Shown here: positions 8,544-17,561 of the stretch, piece after piece
Position numbering within the stretch: position 1 is the stretch's first letter
How the letters are laid out: each line of letters opens with the position of its first letter
From: Opitutales bacterium
Lineage (GTDB): Bacteria; Verrucomicrobiota; Verrucomicrobiia; Opitutales; T3Sed10-336
NCBI GenBank assembly: GCA_022565335.1
Contig: JAIUMY010000020.1
Coordinates: 1 to 41,173, forward strand
Reading direction: 5' to 3'
Length of the DNA stretch: 41,173 nucleotides
Position numbers and translations under genes: made by a program
The notes under the pieces: generated by a model
The model's input: the letters and a program-made list of their open reading frames with translations, nothing else
What the model was told of the DNA's origin: nothing
Databases searched by the model: none

Positions 8544-10103
8544 TTAGGGTTGGATAATTTTGCGGAGGCTGGCGGCCACGGGGTGAAATAAGGTTTCCAC
8601 GGGAATGGCTTCCGGGTTTTGGGGATCGTAAGCCCAGCGCTGATACAGTTGGCGACCGTTGGAACGGGTGAAATACCGATCTGCCCAGAGTGGGGCTTCA
8701 GCGGATCCAGTGCGTTCGAAAGCTTTGATGCTTTGCTCAATTTCTTCCCGACTCAAGGCTTGGTCGGGATTTTCCTCGAATTCCCGGACCATAAAAAAGG
8801 CTTTGCGGTAGGCTTCGAGAAGGCGGAGGTAGGAGTCGAGCATACGGAAGCCATCCTGCCAGCGATCGGCGGCGGGGTGGGTTGGGGCGAGGTTTTTGGC
8901 GAGAAGATCGTGTGCCTTGGCGAAAATTGCCTGAGCTTCACGGGCCTCTTCCTCCAACTCCAACCGGAAAGCGCGGGGGAGGTTTCGGAGGTTCTCTTCG
9001 ATCTTTTGGTGTTCCGGGGCATCGGTCCACATGGCCAGGCGATCGGCATTCCCGTCTACCAAGTGGCTTTTGGCATAATTGTAAAAGGGGATGGCGCAAT
9101 GGTTGGCGAGCCAGTTTTTCTTCGGGAAAAGCATTTTCTGGAGGCTGGAGGTCGCCAATTGAACTGCTTCGGCGGCTCCGGGAAAATGGTTCTTTTCCCA
9201 ATTCCGGTAAATCTCTTCCAAGGGAGTTGCCGGGTTTTTTTCCCAAGCCCGGAAGGCGGAAATAAACAATTGTCCCCAAGGCGTGGTGAGCGCGGATTGG
9301 CCTTTTTCCCCGTCGTATCGGTCGAGTCGCAGACAAAAATGCCGGATACCTTTTTTTCGGGCCGCTTCATACCAAGCCGCCGTTTGTTCCAAATTGGCGT
9401 AAGGAAGCATTTGTTGCCCTTCGTATTCGAGTCCCAGATCGAATTCGGCCCATTGTTCACGATTACCGCAGGCTCCGAGAAGGGGGTTCGGGGGGTAAAA
9501 TGGTTGCCAGTCGTGGGGAACCGCCTTGCTCATCACCGCCACCTCCTTGGGGAGATTGCGAATGGCCTCGGCCATGGACTGAACCTCCTGCAGCCGGTAA
9601 ACGAAATCCCGTACGGCAACGCGTACCCCATGTTCGCGGCAGATATCGACGAGAACATCCATTAAGAGCCGGAGACGTTCAGCGGGAGAATGCCGGGACA
9701 CTACCTTATGGTCTTTGTAAATTTCAAAATCCGTTTCGGCGAAGGTAAAAATCAGCCCGGTAATGCCCGGGATGGTTTCGTTGAGGAACTTTTGGTATTT
9801 TTGCCGCAGGTGCCCGGCCCAATCGGCCTCGTCAAAAAGCAGGTGGCCTTCGTCGTTTAAAAACTCCGGCGGAACCCGGTGCAATTCATGGGTCCAAATC
9901 CAGATTTCGCGTTCCCGTTGGCGAAGGTCATCGACCCACTGCCGGGCCTCGGCCGCCCCGTGAGGGTGGTCCAGAAGATCGTGCGCATCATGGCAAAGGC
10001 GATGGGAAAAATGGACTGCTTCGAAGCCCAGTTTTTCAGCTTGTTCCCAGCAAAAGGGGGTGTATTCGGGGTCCCTGGTTAGAGGTAAGGCGTGCAAGGG
10101 CAT
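8544..10103 (-). CDS. Putative TIM-barrel protein, GH67 alpha-glucuronidase-like
   Basis: A 519-residue protein without a signal peptide, on the minus strand between metX and an oxidoreductase. The first 330 residues have the look of a glycosidase barrel. IWIWTHELHRVPPEF is followed by GITGLIFTFAETDFEIY and GVRVAVRDFVYRLQEV. PFYPPNPLLGACGNREQWAEF leads into LGLEYEGQQMLPYANLEQ. That last segment recalls the alpha-glucuronidase GH67 stretch that runs from the 'pxSPLfG' region to an 'EfQitqEYlGqq' motif. The C-terminal 180 residues are helical and charged. I infer a GH67-related carbohydrate enzyme, but the catalytic acids cannot be assigned with confidence. The opposite-strand ORF at 8619-9665 is a shadow. 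Confidence 0.6.
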   Translation of the reverse strand: MPLHALPLTRDPEYTPFCWEQAEKLGFEAVHFSHRLCHDAHDLLDHPHGAAEARQWVDDLRQREREIWIWTHELHRVPPEFLNDEGHLLFDEADWAGHLRQKYQKFLNETIPGITGLIFTFAETDFEIYKDHKVVSRHSPAERLRLLMDVLVDICREHGVRVAVRDFVYRLQEVQSMAEAIRNLPKEVAVMSKAVPHDWQPFYPPNPLLGACGNREQWAEFDLGLEYEGQQMLPYANLEQTAAWYEAARKKGIRHFCLRLDRYDGEKGQSALTTPWGQLFISAFRAWEKNPATPLEEIYRNWEKNHFPGAAEAVQLATSSLQKMLFPKKNWLANHCAIPFYNYAKSHLVDGNADRLAMWTDAPEHQKIEENLRNLPRAFRLELEEEAREAQAIFAKAHDLLAKNLAPTHPAADRWQDGFRMLDSYLRLLEAYRKAFFMVREFEENPDQALSREEIEQSIKAFERTGSAEAPLWADRYFTRSNGRQLYQRWAYDPQNPEAIPVETLFHPVAASLRKIIQP

Positions 10104-10296
10104 GGTGATTTGGGTTAAAAACCCTCTTATTTACCGAAGCGGCAGAGCCAGGGCAACGCTTAAAGGGCAATCTTCGCAAGGAACGGTGAAGGGGCCGCGA
10201 AAAAGTTATCGCGGGAAAGAACGGTTATGGTTGCCCGGAAAACTTTTGGTGAAAATGGCGCTTGTCCTTCGTTTTTCCCGGTGTTGCTATAGGGGC

Positions 10297-11277
10297 ATGA
10301 AAATTCTGGCCGTTGAATCTTACGGGCAAAATGCCGAACTGTCTTTATTGGAGGCCCCTGAGCCTTCGCCGGGGCAGGGTGAAGTAAAGATTCAGGTTGA
10401 GGCGGTGGGTTTGAATCCGGTGGATGCTTATATCTTGTCCGGAAATTATGCGTTGCGCCCGGAGCTTCCCTTTGTCCCGGCGTTTGATGGAGCGGGAGAA
10501 ATTGTGGAATGTGGTTCCGGGGTTAGTTCCTTCGAAATTGGTCAAAAGGTTTTCTTCCTGCGGCCCTACCCGGGTGCGGCTGCGTCCATGGTTGTCGTGC
10601 CAACGGCTTGTGTCGCCCCTTTGCCCCGGGGCCTTTCTATCGAACAAGGGGCCTGCCTGGGGATTCCCTATACAACTGCGTACACGGCGTTGAAAAAAGT
10701 GGGAGGTTGGCAAAGCGCAGACAGTGTCTTTATCCACGGGGCGACGGGTGCGGTGGGGGGAGCCGCCATAGACTGGCTTGAATTTTGGCGGGACAACAAA
10801 AATGACGCGCATCCCCCGATCATTGCCTCGGCCGGTTCGCGGGAAGGGTTGGAGCGTTTATTGACGCGCCCTTCGGTGTCGATTGTCGACCATCGTGATC
10901 CCGATCATTTGTCGCAGGCAGGCCGATTGGGTAACGGGGAAGGGATTGATTTGATCCTGGAAATGAACGCGCACTGGTATCTGGGGAAGTTGCCGAATCT
11001 TTTAGCTAAAGAGGGCCGGGTGGTGGTGGTGGGAAACCAGGGTAGTGCAGTCCTGAATGCGCGGGATTTGATGGTGCGCCACGGATCGATCTCGGGGGTT
11101 TCATTATTTTTGGTAGACCCTGAGGAAAGGAAAGAAATCCTCTCCGACATTGCCACTGCGCCTATGGGGACCTGGAATCCGGAAGTAGGGGAGGTGGTGC
11201 CTTTGGCCCAGGCGGGTAAGGCATTCCGCGGGTTGACCAGCGGGGAGACTCATCCAAAGTGGATTCTGAAACCTTGA
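10297..11277 (+). CDS. NADPH:quinone oxidoreductase-like MDR protein
   Basis: A 326-residue zinc-independent medium-chain dehydrogenase/reductase of the quinone-oxidoreductase (zeta-crystallin) type. The ORF opens at 10060, but the ATG at 10297 begins the family N-terminus MKILAVESYGQNAELSLLEAPEP. GLNPVDAYILSGNY and LPFVPAFDGAGEIVECG form the GroES-like domain. The Rossmann nucleotide-binding loop is IHGATGAVGGAAIDW near residue 148. The cysteine ligands for structural and catalytic zinc are absent, as expected for this branch. The true substrate is unknown. It is divergent from the GH67-like gene with about 190 bp between them, and convergent with ilvE. Confidence 0.88.
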   Translation: MKILAVESYGQNAELSLLEAPEPSPGQGEVKIQVEAVGLNPVDAYILSGNYALRPELPFVPAFDGAGEIVECGSGVSSFEIGQKVFFLRPYPGAAASMVVVPTACVAPLPRGLSIEQGACLGIPYTTAYTALKKVGGWQSADSVFIHGATGAVGGAAIDWLEFWRDNKNDAHPPIIASAGSREGLERLLTRPSVSIVDHRDPDHLSQAGRLGNGEGIDLILEMNAHWYLGKLPNLLAKEGRVVVVGNQGSAVLNARDLMVRHGSISGVSLFLVDPEERKEILSDIATAPMGTWNPEVGEVVPLAQAGKAFRGLTSGETHPKWILKP

Positions 11278-11329
11278 ATCGTTGGGATTGCCTTAGTGAG
11301 GGGGCCTTTCCCGGAGTAACGAAGCCGAC

Positions 11330-12196
11330 TCAGAGCATGGTGCCTTCGCGGATCACCCGTTGGTGAAAGGCGTCGAGGAACCGGTTGGTGAATTCGCCGA
11401 CTTTACCTTGGCCGATGACGCGGCGGTCAACGCTGACCACGGGAACCAACTCGGCTGCGGTGCCGGTAAGAAAACACTCCTCGGCATTCCAGATGTCATA
11501 GCGGGTGAGGTTGGTCTCAATCAGCGGAACATTCAATTCCTCGGCGACGGAAATCACTGCATCACGGGTGATTCCTTTCAATGCCCCCGCACTGGCGGGT
11601 GGGGTGTATAGTTTCCCTTTATGGATGATAAAGAGATTGTCGCCTGTGCACTCGGCAACGTATCCCTGATCGTTGAGCATGATCGCTTCGACCACTCCGG
11701 CGGTAGTTGCTTCAATGCGGGCAAAGATATTATTGAGATAGTTCAGGGATTTGATTGCCGGGTTGAGGGCGGCGGGATTGATGCGTCGGGTGGGGACGGT
11801 AACGATGTCCAAGCCCTTTTCGTAGAATTCTTTGGGGTACAGCTGGATTTTGTCGGCAATGCAGAAAACGGAAGGTTTAGGGCAGCTTTCCGGAGCCAAC
11901 CCCAAATTGCCGACCCCCCGGGTGACCACCAGGCGGATGTACCCATCGCGCAAATTATTCAGGCGGCAACATTCGCATACAATTTCGGCCATTTCAGTCC
12001 GGGAATAGGGAATTGTGAGGAGAATCGCCTTGGCGGAATACTCAAGTCTTTCCAGATGTTCCTCCAGACGGAAAACACAACCTTCATACAGTCGGATGCC
12101 CTCGAAAATTCCGTCACCATAGAGCAACCCGTGGTCGAAAACGGAAATTTTCGCATCTTCTTGTTCAACATAGGAACCATCTAAAAAAATCTTCAT
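11330..12196 (-). CDS. ilvE: Branched-chain amino acid aminotransferase (fold type IV)
   Basis: A PLP enzyme that interconverts valine, leucine or isoleucine with their 2-oxo acids using glutamate. It has 288 residues. The PLP lysine is Lys149 in NPAIKSLNYLNNIFA, the best IlvE signature. FDHGLLYGDGIFEGIR lies at the N-terminus, and VAECTGDNLFII and ECFLTGTAAELVPV also fit. D-amino-acid aminotransferase and ADC lyase are close relatives, but the SLNYLNN context favours IlvE. It is monocistronic as far as can be seen, read toward the oxidoreductase. No Shine-Dalgarno sequence is visible upstream. Confidence 0.92.
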   Translation of the reverse strand: MKIFLDGSYVEQEDAKISVFDHGLLYGDGIFEGIRLYEGCVFRLEEHLERLEYSAKAILLTIPYSRTEMAEIVCECCRLNNLRDGYIRLVVTRGVGNLGLAPESCPKPSVFCIADKIQLYPKEFYEKGLDIVTVPTRRINPAALNPAIKSLNYLNNIFARIEATTAGVVEAIMLNDQGYVAECTGDNLFIIHKGKLYTPPASAGALKGITRDAVISVAEELNVPLIETNLTRYDIWNAEECFLTGTAAELVPVVSVDRRVIGQGKVGEFTNRFLDAFHQRVIREGTML

Positions 12197-12260
12197 GTCA
12201 GGCGAATAAAGGAGAAATGTGGGTTATTTGTCTAGTCCGAAATCCCGGCTGGAAGAAAAG

Positions 12261-12683
12261 TTATTTTTTGGCGAGGCCGCCCATTTGACAGATTTTCTTG
12301 AATTCTGGAGCGGTGAGAGGCATGACGGAGAGACGGCTTTGCTTGATAAGGGCGATTTCGGCCAAGGAAGCCTCTTCTTTTATGGCGGCCAAAGTAACGG
12401 GCTGGGGCAAGGTCTCCCGGGGCTCCATTCGGACCACCGACCATTTTCCGGATTCGTCCCCCGGTTCGGGAAAAGCTTCTTCGGTTACTTCGGCCACGCC
12501 CACCACCTCGCGGGGGCCAACACTGTGATAAAAGAGAACGCGGTCGCCCTTTTTCATCTTCCGCAAATTGTTGCGCGCTTGATAGTTGCGAACGCCGTCC
12601 CAGAGGGTTTGGCCCTTTTGGGTGAAGTCCTCCCAAGAGAAAGCCTCGGGTTCTTGTTTAACCAGCCAATAATTTTTTTTCAT
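12261..12683 (-). CDS. EVE domain-containing protein
   Basis: A 140-residue single-domain EVE protein, related to human THYN1. The N-terminus YWLVKQEPEAFSWEDF and the following WDGVRNYQARNNL and KGDRVLFYHS are the family hallmarks. EVE domains belong to the PUA-like fold and are thought to bind modified bases in DNA or RNA. The cellular role of these short stand-alone versions is unresolved. The gene is transcribed toward ilvE, separated by about 64 bp. A possible promoter lies in the 96-bp gap shared with the small membrane-protein gene. The plus-strand ORF over the same stretch is a shadow. Confidence 0.93.
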   Translation of the reverse strand: MKKNYWLVKQEPEAFSWEDFTQKGQTLWDGVRNYQARNNLRKMKKGDRVLFYHSVGPREVVGVAEVTEEAFPEPGDESGKWSVVRMEPRETLPQPVTLAAIKEEASLAEIALIKQSRLSVMPLTAPEFKKICQMGGLAKK

Positions 12684-12779
12684 TTTGATAGCCTTTGAAG
12701 AAACATTTTTTTAAAATCGCTTGTATAAAGCCAATACGCTAGAGTTCCCAAGAGGCAACCGTAAACCCAAATTTTTGTT

Positions 12780-12986
12780 TTGAAATCATCTCCCGTAGAA
12801 TCCTCTTCTGAGAAAGGTTCCGGTCCTTCCGGACCGGAAGACCGGAAGGAGGGTGCGGACTCTTATGAGTATGGAGGTGAATTGGATGCCAAGGCGCGCC
12901 GGGCGCGGAATATCATAATTGCCGTGGCGGTGTTGTTTTCCTTAATGCCGGGCATCTTGTTTCTTATCATAACCTTTCTCCGGTAA
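12780..12986 (+). CDS. Small single-span membrane protein
   Basis: A 68-residue protein that begins with TTG. The first 45 residues are hydrophilic and rich in Ser, Gly, Glu and Lys (SSEKGSGPSGPEDRKEG). The last 25 form one hydrophobic helix (NIIIAVAVLFSLMPGILFLIITF). There is no recognised family. The stop lies 5 bp before the PIN-TRAM gene, so the two are almost certainly cotranscribed and may work together at the membrane. The start codon is uncertain, but the reading frame is supported by the coherent membrane segment and the tight spacing. Confidence 0.62.
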   Translation: MKSSPVESSSEKGSGPSGPEDRKEGADSYEYGGELDAKARRARNIIIAVAVLFSLMPGILFLIITFLR

Positions 12987-12991
12987 CTGTC

Positions 12992-14011
12992 ATGGACCGA
13001 AAAAACATCCTCATTCTACGCATATTCTTTCTACTTCTTTGTGGAACCGGCAGTTGGTTGTTGGCGCATTCCACGGGAGACTGGGATCATTTGCGCAGTA
13101 ATTTTCTAATTGGAGGGCTTTTGTTGGGGGGATTGGTCATTCTCGTGGATATTCTGCTGAAGGGCTTTTCCCTGCGTGGTCTGACGGCTTTGACCTTTGG
13201 CCTGGCGGTGGGGGCTTTGGTGGCGTTTTTGCTGTCGGCATCCCCGCTTTTCGAGGGATTCGATGAGGAGTCTGAGCAGATGGTTTTCCTGGTGCGGCTG
13301 GGGTTATTTGTCATTTTATCCTATCTTGGAGCGGTGATTGCCCTTCGTGGTAAGGATGAATTTAATTTGATTATTCCCTATGTGCGTTTTGTCCCGCACG
13401 ACGTCGACGTGCCGATGATCATTCTCGACACCAGTGCCTTAATCGATGGTCGCATCGCCAAAATCGCCCGGACCCGTTTTTTGTCCAACGCTTTCGTGAT
13501 TCCCCGTTTTGTCCTGAATGAATTACAGTCGGTTGCTGATTCACCTGATCCCGAGAAAAAGGCCCGCGGGCGTTATGGCCTTGCGGTTCTCAATGAGCTG
13601 CGAAATATGGATTTCATTGATTTGCGGATCGAGGAGAGCAGTGTTTCGGACATTAAGAATGTCGATGCGAAGCTGGTGTTTTTGGCCCGGCAGTTGCGGG
13701 CGAAGCTGCTGACCATTGATTATAATCTCAATAAAATGGCAGAGTTCCAGGAGGTGCAGTGTCTGAATATCAACGATCTGGTAAAGTCTTTGACGAAAGA
13801 TTGGACGACGGGCGAAGTGTTGGAAATCTATTTAAACAAGGAAGGTCGTGAACCTGATCAAGCAGTCGGGTATATGGCTGATGGGGCGATGGTGGTGGTC
13901 AACGACGCACGCGAACACATGGGCAAGATGGTGCAGGCGAAAATCGTCAGCGCAATCCCCAGTGCGGCTGGCCGGATGATTTTCGCCAATTTTGTCAAAG
14001 TCCTGGATTAA
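12992..14011 (+). CDS. Membrane-anchored PIN-TRAM domain protein (YacL-like)
   Basis: A 339-residue protein with four predicted N-terminal membrane helices (about residues 5-125). A cytoplasmic PIN nuclease-like domain follows (about 140-255), then a C-terminal TRAM RNA-binding domain (about 270-335). The PIN acidic residues are visible: the Asp in MIILDTSALIDGR, the Glu in FVLNELQSV, the Asp in NVDAKLVFLA and the Asp in KLLTIDYNL. VGYMADGAMVVVNDAREHMGK is the TRAM core. This matches Bacillus YacL-type proteins of unknown physiological role; RNA cleavage is inferred from the domain. It sits in a plus-strand group with a small membrane protein upstream and an Lpt permease downstream. Confidence 0.9.
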   Translation: MDRKNILILRIFFLLLCGTGSWLLAHSTGDWDHLRSNFLIGGLLLGGLVILVDILLKGFSLRGLTALTFGLAVGALVAFLLSASPLFEGFDEESEQMVFLVRLGLFVILSYLGAVIALRGKDEFNLIIPYVRFVPHDVDVPMIILDTSALIDGRIAKIARTRFLSNAFVIPRFVLNELQSVADSPDPEKKARGRYGLAVLNELRNMDFIDLRIEESSVSDIKNVDAKLVFLARQLRAKLLTIDYNLNKMAEFQEVQCLNINDLVKSLTKDWTTGEVLEIYLNKEGREPDQAVGYMADGAMVVVNDAREHMGKMVQAKIVSAIPSAAGRMIFANFVKVLD

Positions 14012-14056
14012 GGCTTTGCCCTGGCGATTGGGAAAGGTTAGGAAAAGAAGGCGTCT

Positions 14057-15232
14057 ATGAATCCCTTTCTCCTCCTGCACCGTTTTATTTTCCGGAATCT
14101 TCTCCTGGCCATTGTGTTGGCGGTGGGGATTTTTTCCTTTTTGCTGGTCAGCGGGCGGGCCATGGAGGATGTGCTGATGCTCTTTTCGGATGGGCGCCTA
14201 TCCCCCGCTCTTTTTGGGCAACTGGTTCTTTTGCTGATTCCTTATTTAATTGCTTTCGCCTTGCCTATGGGGATTCTGACGGCGGTTCTTTTGGTGTTGG
14301 GGCGTTTGTCTTCGCAACTAGAGCTTACGGCGATGCGGGCGGCGGGAATGAGTTTGTGGCAGATTTGTCGACCGGTTTTTCTTTTAGCTTTCCTGGGCGC
14401 GGTCCTGACCATATCGATCAATTTGTATTTTGCTCCCCAGGCCAGGGAGCAATACCGTCACGTGCTGCACCAAACCATTCAGGAAGATCCTTTGATTTTC
14501 GTACAAGAGGGGGTTTTCGTGCGAAATTTCCCCGGTTTTATTATTTATGTCGATGAGCGGGTGGGGAATGAGCTGCGGGGGATTCGCATCTGGGACATGG
14601 ATGAAAATAACGAGGTGGTACGAATGCTGAGAGCGGAGTCCGGGGGGATGGCTTTTGACGAAGTAAGTGGTGAAATGGTGCTGAGCCTTTATCAGGGGTT
14701 GGCGGAATGGCAGCGTGATGCAGGGGAAGAACAAAGAATTCCCCGGGTACAGTATGGGACGTTCGAGGAAACCGGGATTCGCCTTTCTTTGGTGGGGCTT
14801 TTGGGGGAGTCTGGTCCGACAACCCGTCTTTCGCGCATGGACATCTTTGGTCTTTGGACCGAGATGGAGTTGTTTTCGGCGGGAAAAGAAGGCCGGGATC
14901 ATCCGGATTTTGCTCGCTGGGTAAGTATTCGAACAGAGTTGAACGAGCGTTTGGCGATGGGCGTGGCGGTCTTTTCGTTGGCGTTACTGGGTGTTCCGAT
15001 GGCCATTGAAATTCGGCGGCGGGATACCTTTGCCAATCTGGTCATTGCTCTTTTGTTAGCGCTGTTTTTTTACCTGCTAATGATTCTTTTTGCCGCCCTT
15101 GAGGTTCGACCGGAGTGGCGCCCGGATTATTTGATTTGGGTTCCGAACGTACTCTTCATCGCCTTGGGTGGGTATCTATTCTACCGGGCCGAGAAGGGGC
15201 TGGGCTTACCCTTGGCCTTTTGGCGGAAATAA
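14057..15232 (+). CDS. LptF/LptG-family permease
   Basis: An inner-membrane permease of the YjgP/YjgQ family, expected to form the channel of the LptB2FG transporter that extracts lipopolysaccharide. The 391 residues show the usual plan. Three helices lie at the N-terminus (LLAIVLAVGIFSFLLV..., then LIPYLIAFALPMGILTAVLLVLGRLSS), a periplasmic beta domain spans about residues 130-290, and three helices close the protein. SQLELTAMRAAGMSLWQI is the family's coupling-helix signature. LptF and LptG cannot be separated by eye, and the second subunit is not in the window. AGGAAAAGAAGG upstream of the ATG is a good ribosome site. Confidence 0.9.
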   Translation: MNPFLLLHRFIFRNLLLAIVLAVGIFSFLLVSGRAMEDVLMLFSDGRLSPALFGQLVLLLIPYLIAFALPMGILTAVLLVLGRLSSQLELTAMRAAGMSLWQICRPVFLLAFLGAVLTISINLYFAPQAREQYRHVLHQTIQEDPLIFVQEGVFVRNFPGFIIYVDERVGNELRGIRIWDMDENNEVVRMLRAESGGMAFDEVSGEMVLSLYQGLAEWQRDAGEEQRIPRVQYGTFEETGIRLSLVGLLGESGPTTRLSRMDIFGLWTEMELFSAGKEGRDHPDFARWVSIRTELNERLAMGVAVFSLALLGVPMAIEIRRRDTFANLVIALLLALFFYLLMILFAALEVRPEWRPDYLIWVPNVLFIALGGYLFYRAEKGLGLPLAFWRK

Positions 15233-15292
15233 CGATCAACGGGTAAAGGGATCCTGCTTGCCGGATCGGATGATTTGCGGTAAATTGCGGTT

Positions 15293-15640
15293 ATGGCTTC
15301 TAGAGATTGGAAAAGTTATGCGACAGAATTGGAAAAGCTCTTCGGCGGAGTGATGAAAGGTCAGCCGGAGGTTGTCAAAGGCTTCGCCCAAATGGGGAAA
15401 GCGGTCAAGGCTGACGGCGCCCTGACGGAAAAGACCAAAGAGCTGATCGCTTTGGGAATCGCGATTTCCATTCGTTGCGAAAGCTGTATTGCTTTTCATG
15501 CCCGCAATGCGGTCAAAGCCGGGGCCTCGAGGGAAGAGGTGCTGGAGACCGTCGGCACCTGTATTTACATGGGTGGCGGCCCTTCCTTTGGCTATGGCGC
15601 CCAGGCTCTGGAGGCTTTTGATCAGTTCTCGGCTGATTGA
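15293..15640 (+). CDS. Carboxymuconolactone decarboxylase / AhpD-like protein
   Basis: A 115-residue AhpD-fold protein. The redox motif is CESC (Cys62, Cys65) followed by His69 in CESCIAFHARNAVKAGA, as in AhpD-type peroxidase partners. TEKTKELIALGIAI, before it, is family-typical. EEVLETVGTCIYMGGGPSFGYG is the helical C-terminal part. With an intact CxxC and His, a thiol-redox role is more likely than true decarboxylation. No ahpC is adjacent. The gene lies 60 bp after the Lpt permease and ends 6 bp from the convergent GlsB-like gene. Confidence 0.92.
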   Translation: MASRDWKSYATELEKLFGGVMKGQPEVVKGFAQMGKAVKADGALTEKTKELIALGIAISIRCESCIAFHARNAVKAGASREEVLETVGTCIYMGGGPSFGYGAQALEAFDQFSAD

Positions 15641-15646
15641 TTTCGC

Positions 15647-15919
15647 TTATCTTTTTCGGCTTAGCAATCCGACCACCACAACAAAGGCCACCGCTCCGAT
15701 GATCGACCAGATAATGGGAAAGTCCTTATCCCCAATCTGAACGGTCAACAATTCCGGTAGTCCGAGATGCGAGCTCATCCAGGATCCGAGAAGGGCACCG
15801 ATAAAACCAACGACAATCGAAACGATAATGCCTCCGCGAGAATAGCCAGCGATGGTCTGGCCAATGGCTCCGCAAAAGCCAGCAATCAAAACCAGGAGAA
15901 GAAATTCCAATATAGTCAT
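15647..15919 (-). CDS. GlsB/YeaQ/YmgE-family small membrane protein
   Basis: A 90-residue protein almost wholly made of three hydrophobic helices. GFCGAIGQTIAGYSRGG followed by VVGFIGALLGSWM is the transglycosylase-associated / GlsB family pattern. These proteins are common stress-related inner-membrane proteins with no proven biochemical activity. The gene converges on the AhpD-like gene with a 6-bp gap. No ribosome site is obvious upstream of the ATG. Confidence 0.88.
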   Translation of the reverse strand: MTILEFLLLVLIAGFCGAIGQTIAGYSRGGIIVSIVVGFIGALLGSWMSSHLGLPELLTVQIGDKDFPIIWSIIGAVAFVVVVGLLSRKR

Positions 15920-15962
15920 AATCTTCAGTCTATTGGAGTAGAGAGCTAATCACAAAGGTATA

Positions 15963-15982
15963 TTTCGGCATTGAGGCCGAAA
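15963..15982 (-). terminator. Possible terminator after TolC gene
   Basis: TTTCGGC and GCCGAAA form a perfect 7-bp inverted repeat around ATTGAG, 14 bp beyond the TolC stop. There is no proper U-tract, so intrinsic termination would be weak. Confidence 0.4.
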
Positions 15983-15995
15983 CAATTGATTTGCT

Positions 15996-17561
15996 TTACA
16001 TCCGCTCCATGAGCAATCCGTAGGCGGAGAGGTTGAGGCCTTCGAAGCGTTGGAGGCGTGACAGGGCTTCGCGCAAGTCGCGTTGAGCGCGCAGTTGCTG
16101 TAGGCGGGCGCTTTCAAAGTCCTCCTGGGCGTCGAGAACATCCCGGCTGGTCCCGGCGCCGGCTTGATAGCGTTCCCGTTCCAGTTCCAGTTGCTCCTCG
16201 CTGAGGCTGGTGCCCAGTTGGCTGACCTGCAGACGTTCCTGGGCGGTTTCGACAGCCCGGATGGACCGCCGGGCCTCGACGAGGAGGCTTTGGTCAATTC
16301 TTTGCAGGAGAACATTTTCCCGTTGTAGATTGAGGCGTGCTTGACGATAGCGGGCCCGTTCTTCGCGGAATCCCCAGGGCATACTGAGGGAAAGGTTAAC
16401 TTGCCAGAAATAGCCGCGGCCATCGGCGAGTTCGTCGATAGCCTTGCCGAAGCCTTCCTCGCGACCGGTGAAGGAGACGTTCCCCCCGAGGTCTAAATTA
16501 GGCAGGCGGCGGTTTCGGGCAACGGTCTCGTCGATCGAAAGTTGCTCCAGCCGAAGTTCCGTTCGCTCCCTTTGAGGGTCGTTGGCCATGGCTTTTTGCA
16601 GGGAGCGGGTTACCTCGGTTTCGATATTTTCCGGCACTTCCAAAGGGGCTACGCGAAAATCCCGGGAAAAGTCTTCCTCGTTGTCAAGGGTGCCGATCAG
16701 GTCGAGTAATTCGTCCCTTCGGTTTTGCAGGCTTTGCTGGGACTGCAGGAGACTTTCTTTATTGTTGGCTACCCGAACCTCGGCGCGAAGCATGTCGAGG
16801 CGAGTCCCGGCTCCGGCTTCGCGGCGCAAGCGGCTATCCTCCAGGAGCTGTTCGGAAATCTGCAAATTCAGCTCCCGCAAGCGAACCTCTTCCTTGGCGA
16901 CCGCAATACCGTAATAGGCGATCTCAACTTCCAGGGCGAGATCCATCGCCCGGGCTTGGAGGTTTTTCCAGGCGCGGTCCTGTTCGAGTAAGCTTTTCTC
17001 GATGTCGGCGCGATTGACGGCGCGGCCCCGGTTGCGCAGCAGAGGTTGGGTGATGTCCAGGCTGACATCGGCGTCCGAGGCGGGGTTCAGGGTTGCCCGG
17101 TCGGAGTTGGTGTCCCGGCGGTTGAGGGTGGTGGTGAGGGAGAGTTGGGTTCCCGGAGTGGTCCGTTGGCGCAAAATGGCCCGGGTGTTAAAGGTTTCGT
17201 CCCGGGGACGGGAGGAGCCGTCGAGTTCCGAAGCGGCCCGGCTTTGTTGGCGGGTGGATTGACTGGCCCGGACTTCGACCCGGGGGTCAAAGGGGGCCCG
17301 GGCAATGATTTCGTCCTCCTGAACCCGTTGTTCGACCAAACGTTCGGCTTCGAGGTCGAGATTGTTGGCCAAGGCTTCAGTCAGCGCATCGTAAAGCGAG
17401 AGAAAGGGTGGTTCTCCTCGGGCCGTTGGGGTTTCCTCCGGGGAGGACATTAGCAGAGGAGAAAAGAGCAGGCCCAAGAACAGCGAGGAGGCCAGTTTAC
17501 TGGCGTTCGTATTCGCCTTTGCTGGATTTTTTATAGACGGTGAAGCCGGACGTTTTTGCAT
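15996..17561 (-). CDS. TolC-family outer membrane efflux protein
   Basis: A 521-residue outer-membrane channel protein of the TolC/OEP family, partner of inner-membrane exporters. The track ORF is far too long; the ATG at 17561 gives a basic leader and a hydrophobic signal segment (KLASSLFLGLLFSPLL). The mature protein begins with the OEP motif LSLYDALTEALANNLDLEAER and then shows the two internal repeats of long coiled helices. Near the end ERYQAGAGTSRDVLDAQEDFESARL is the classic repeat signature. No lipobox is present. Its 5' end overlaps the FmdB-type gene by 65 bp, and the RND exporter lies across the divergent region, which makes a functional pairing plausible but unproven. Confidence 0.9.
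   Translation of the reverse strand: MQKRPASPSIKNPAKANTNASKLASSLFLGLLFSPLLMSSPEETPTARGEPPFLSLYDALTEALANNLDLEAERLVEQRVQEDEIIARAPFDPRVEVRASQSTRQQSRAASELDGSSRPRDETFNTRAILRQRTTPGTQLSLTTTLNRRDTNSDRATLNPASDADVSLDITQPLLRNRGRAVNRADIEKSLLEQDRAWKNLQARAMDLALEVEIAYYGIAVAKEEVRLRELNLQISEQLLEDSRLRREAGAGTRLDMLRAEVRVANNKESLLQSQQSLQNRRDELLDLIGTLDNEEDFSRDFRVAPLEVPENIETEVTRSLQKAMANDPQRERTELRLEQLSIDETVARNRRLPNLDLGGNVSFTGREEGFGKAIDELADGRGYFWQVNLSLSMPWGFREERARYRQARLNLQRENVLLQRIDQSLLVEARRSIRAVETAQERLQVSQLGTSLSEEQLELERERYQAGAGTSRDVLDAQEDFESARLQQLRAQRDLREALSRLQRFEGLNLSAYGLLMERM

Noticed and set aside
8619-9665. 348-residue plus-strand ORF
   Set aside because: It lies opposite the GH67-like gene, which has the more coherent protein and a sensible start. 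The plus-strand product has Gly/Phe-rich antisense composition and no motif.
11621-12184. 187-residue plus-strand ORF
   Set aside because: It is the complement of ilvE, whose catalytic motifs are clear.
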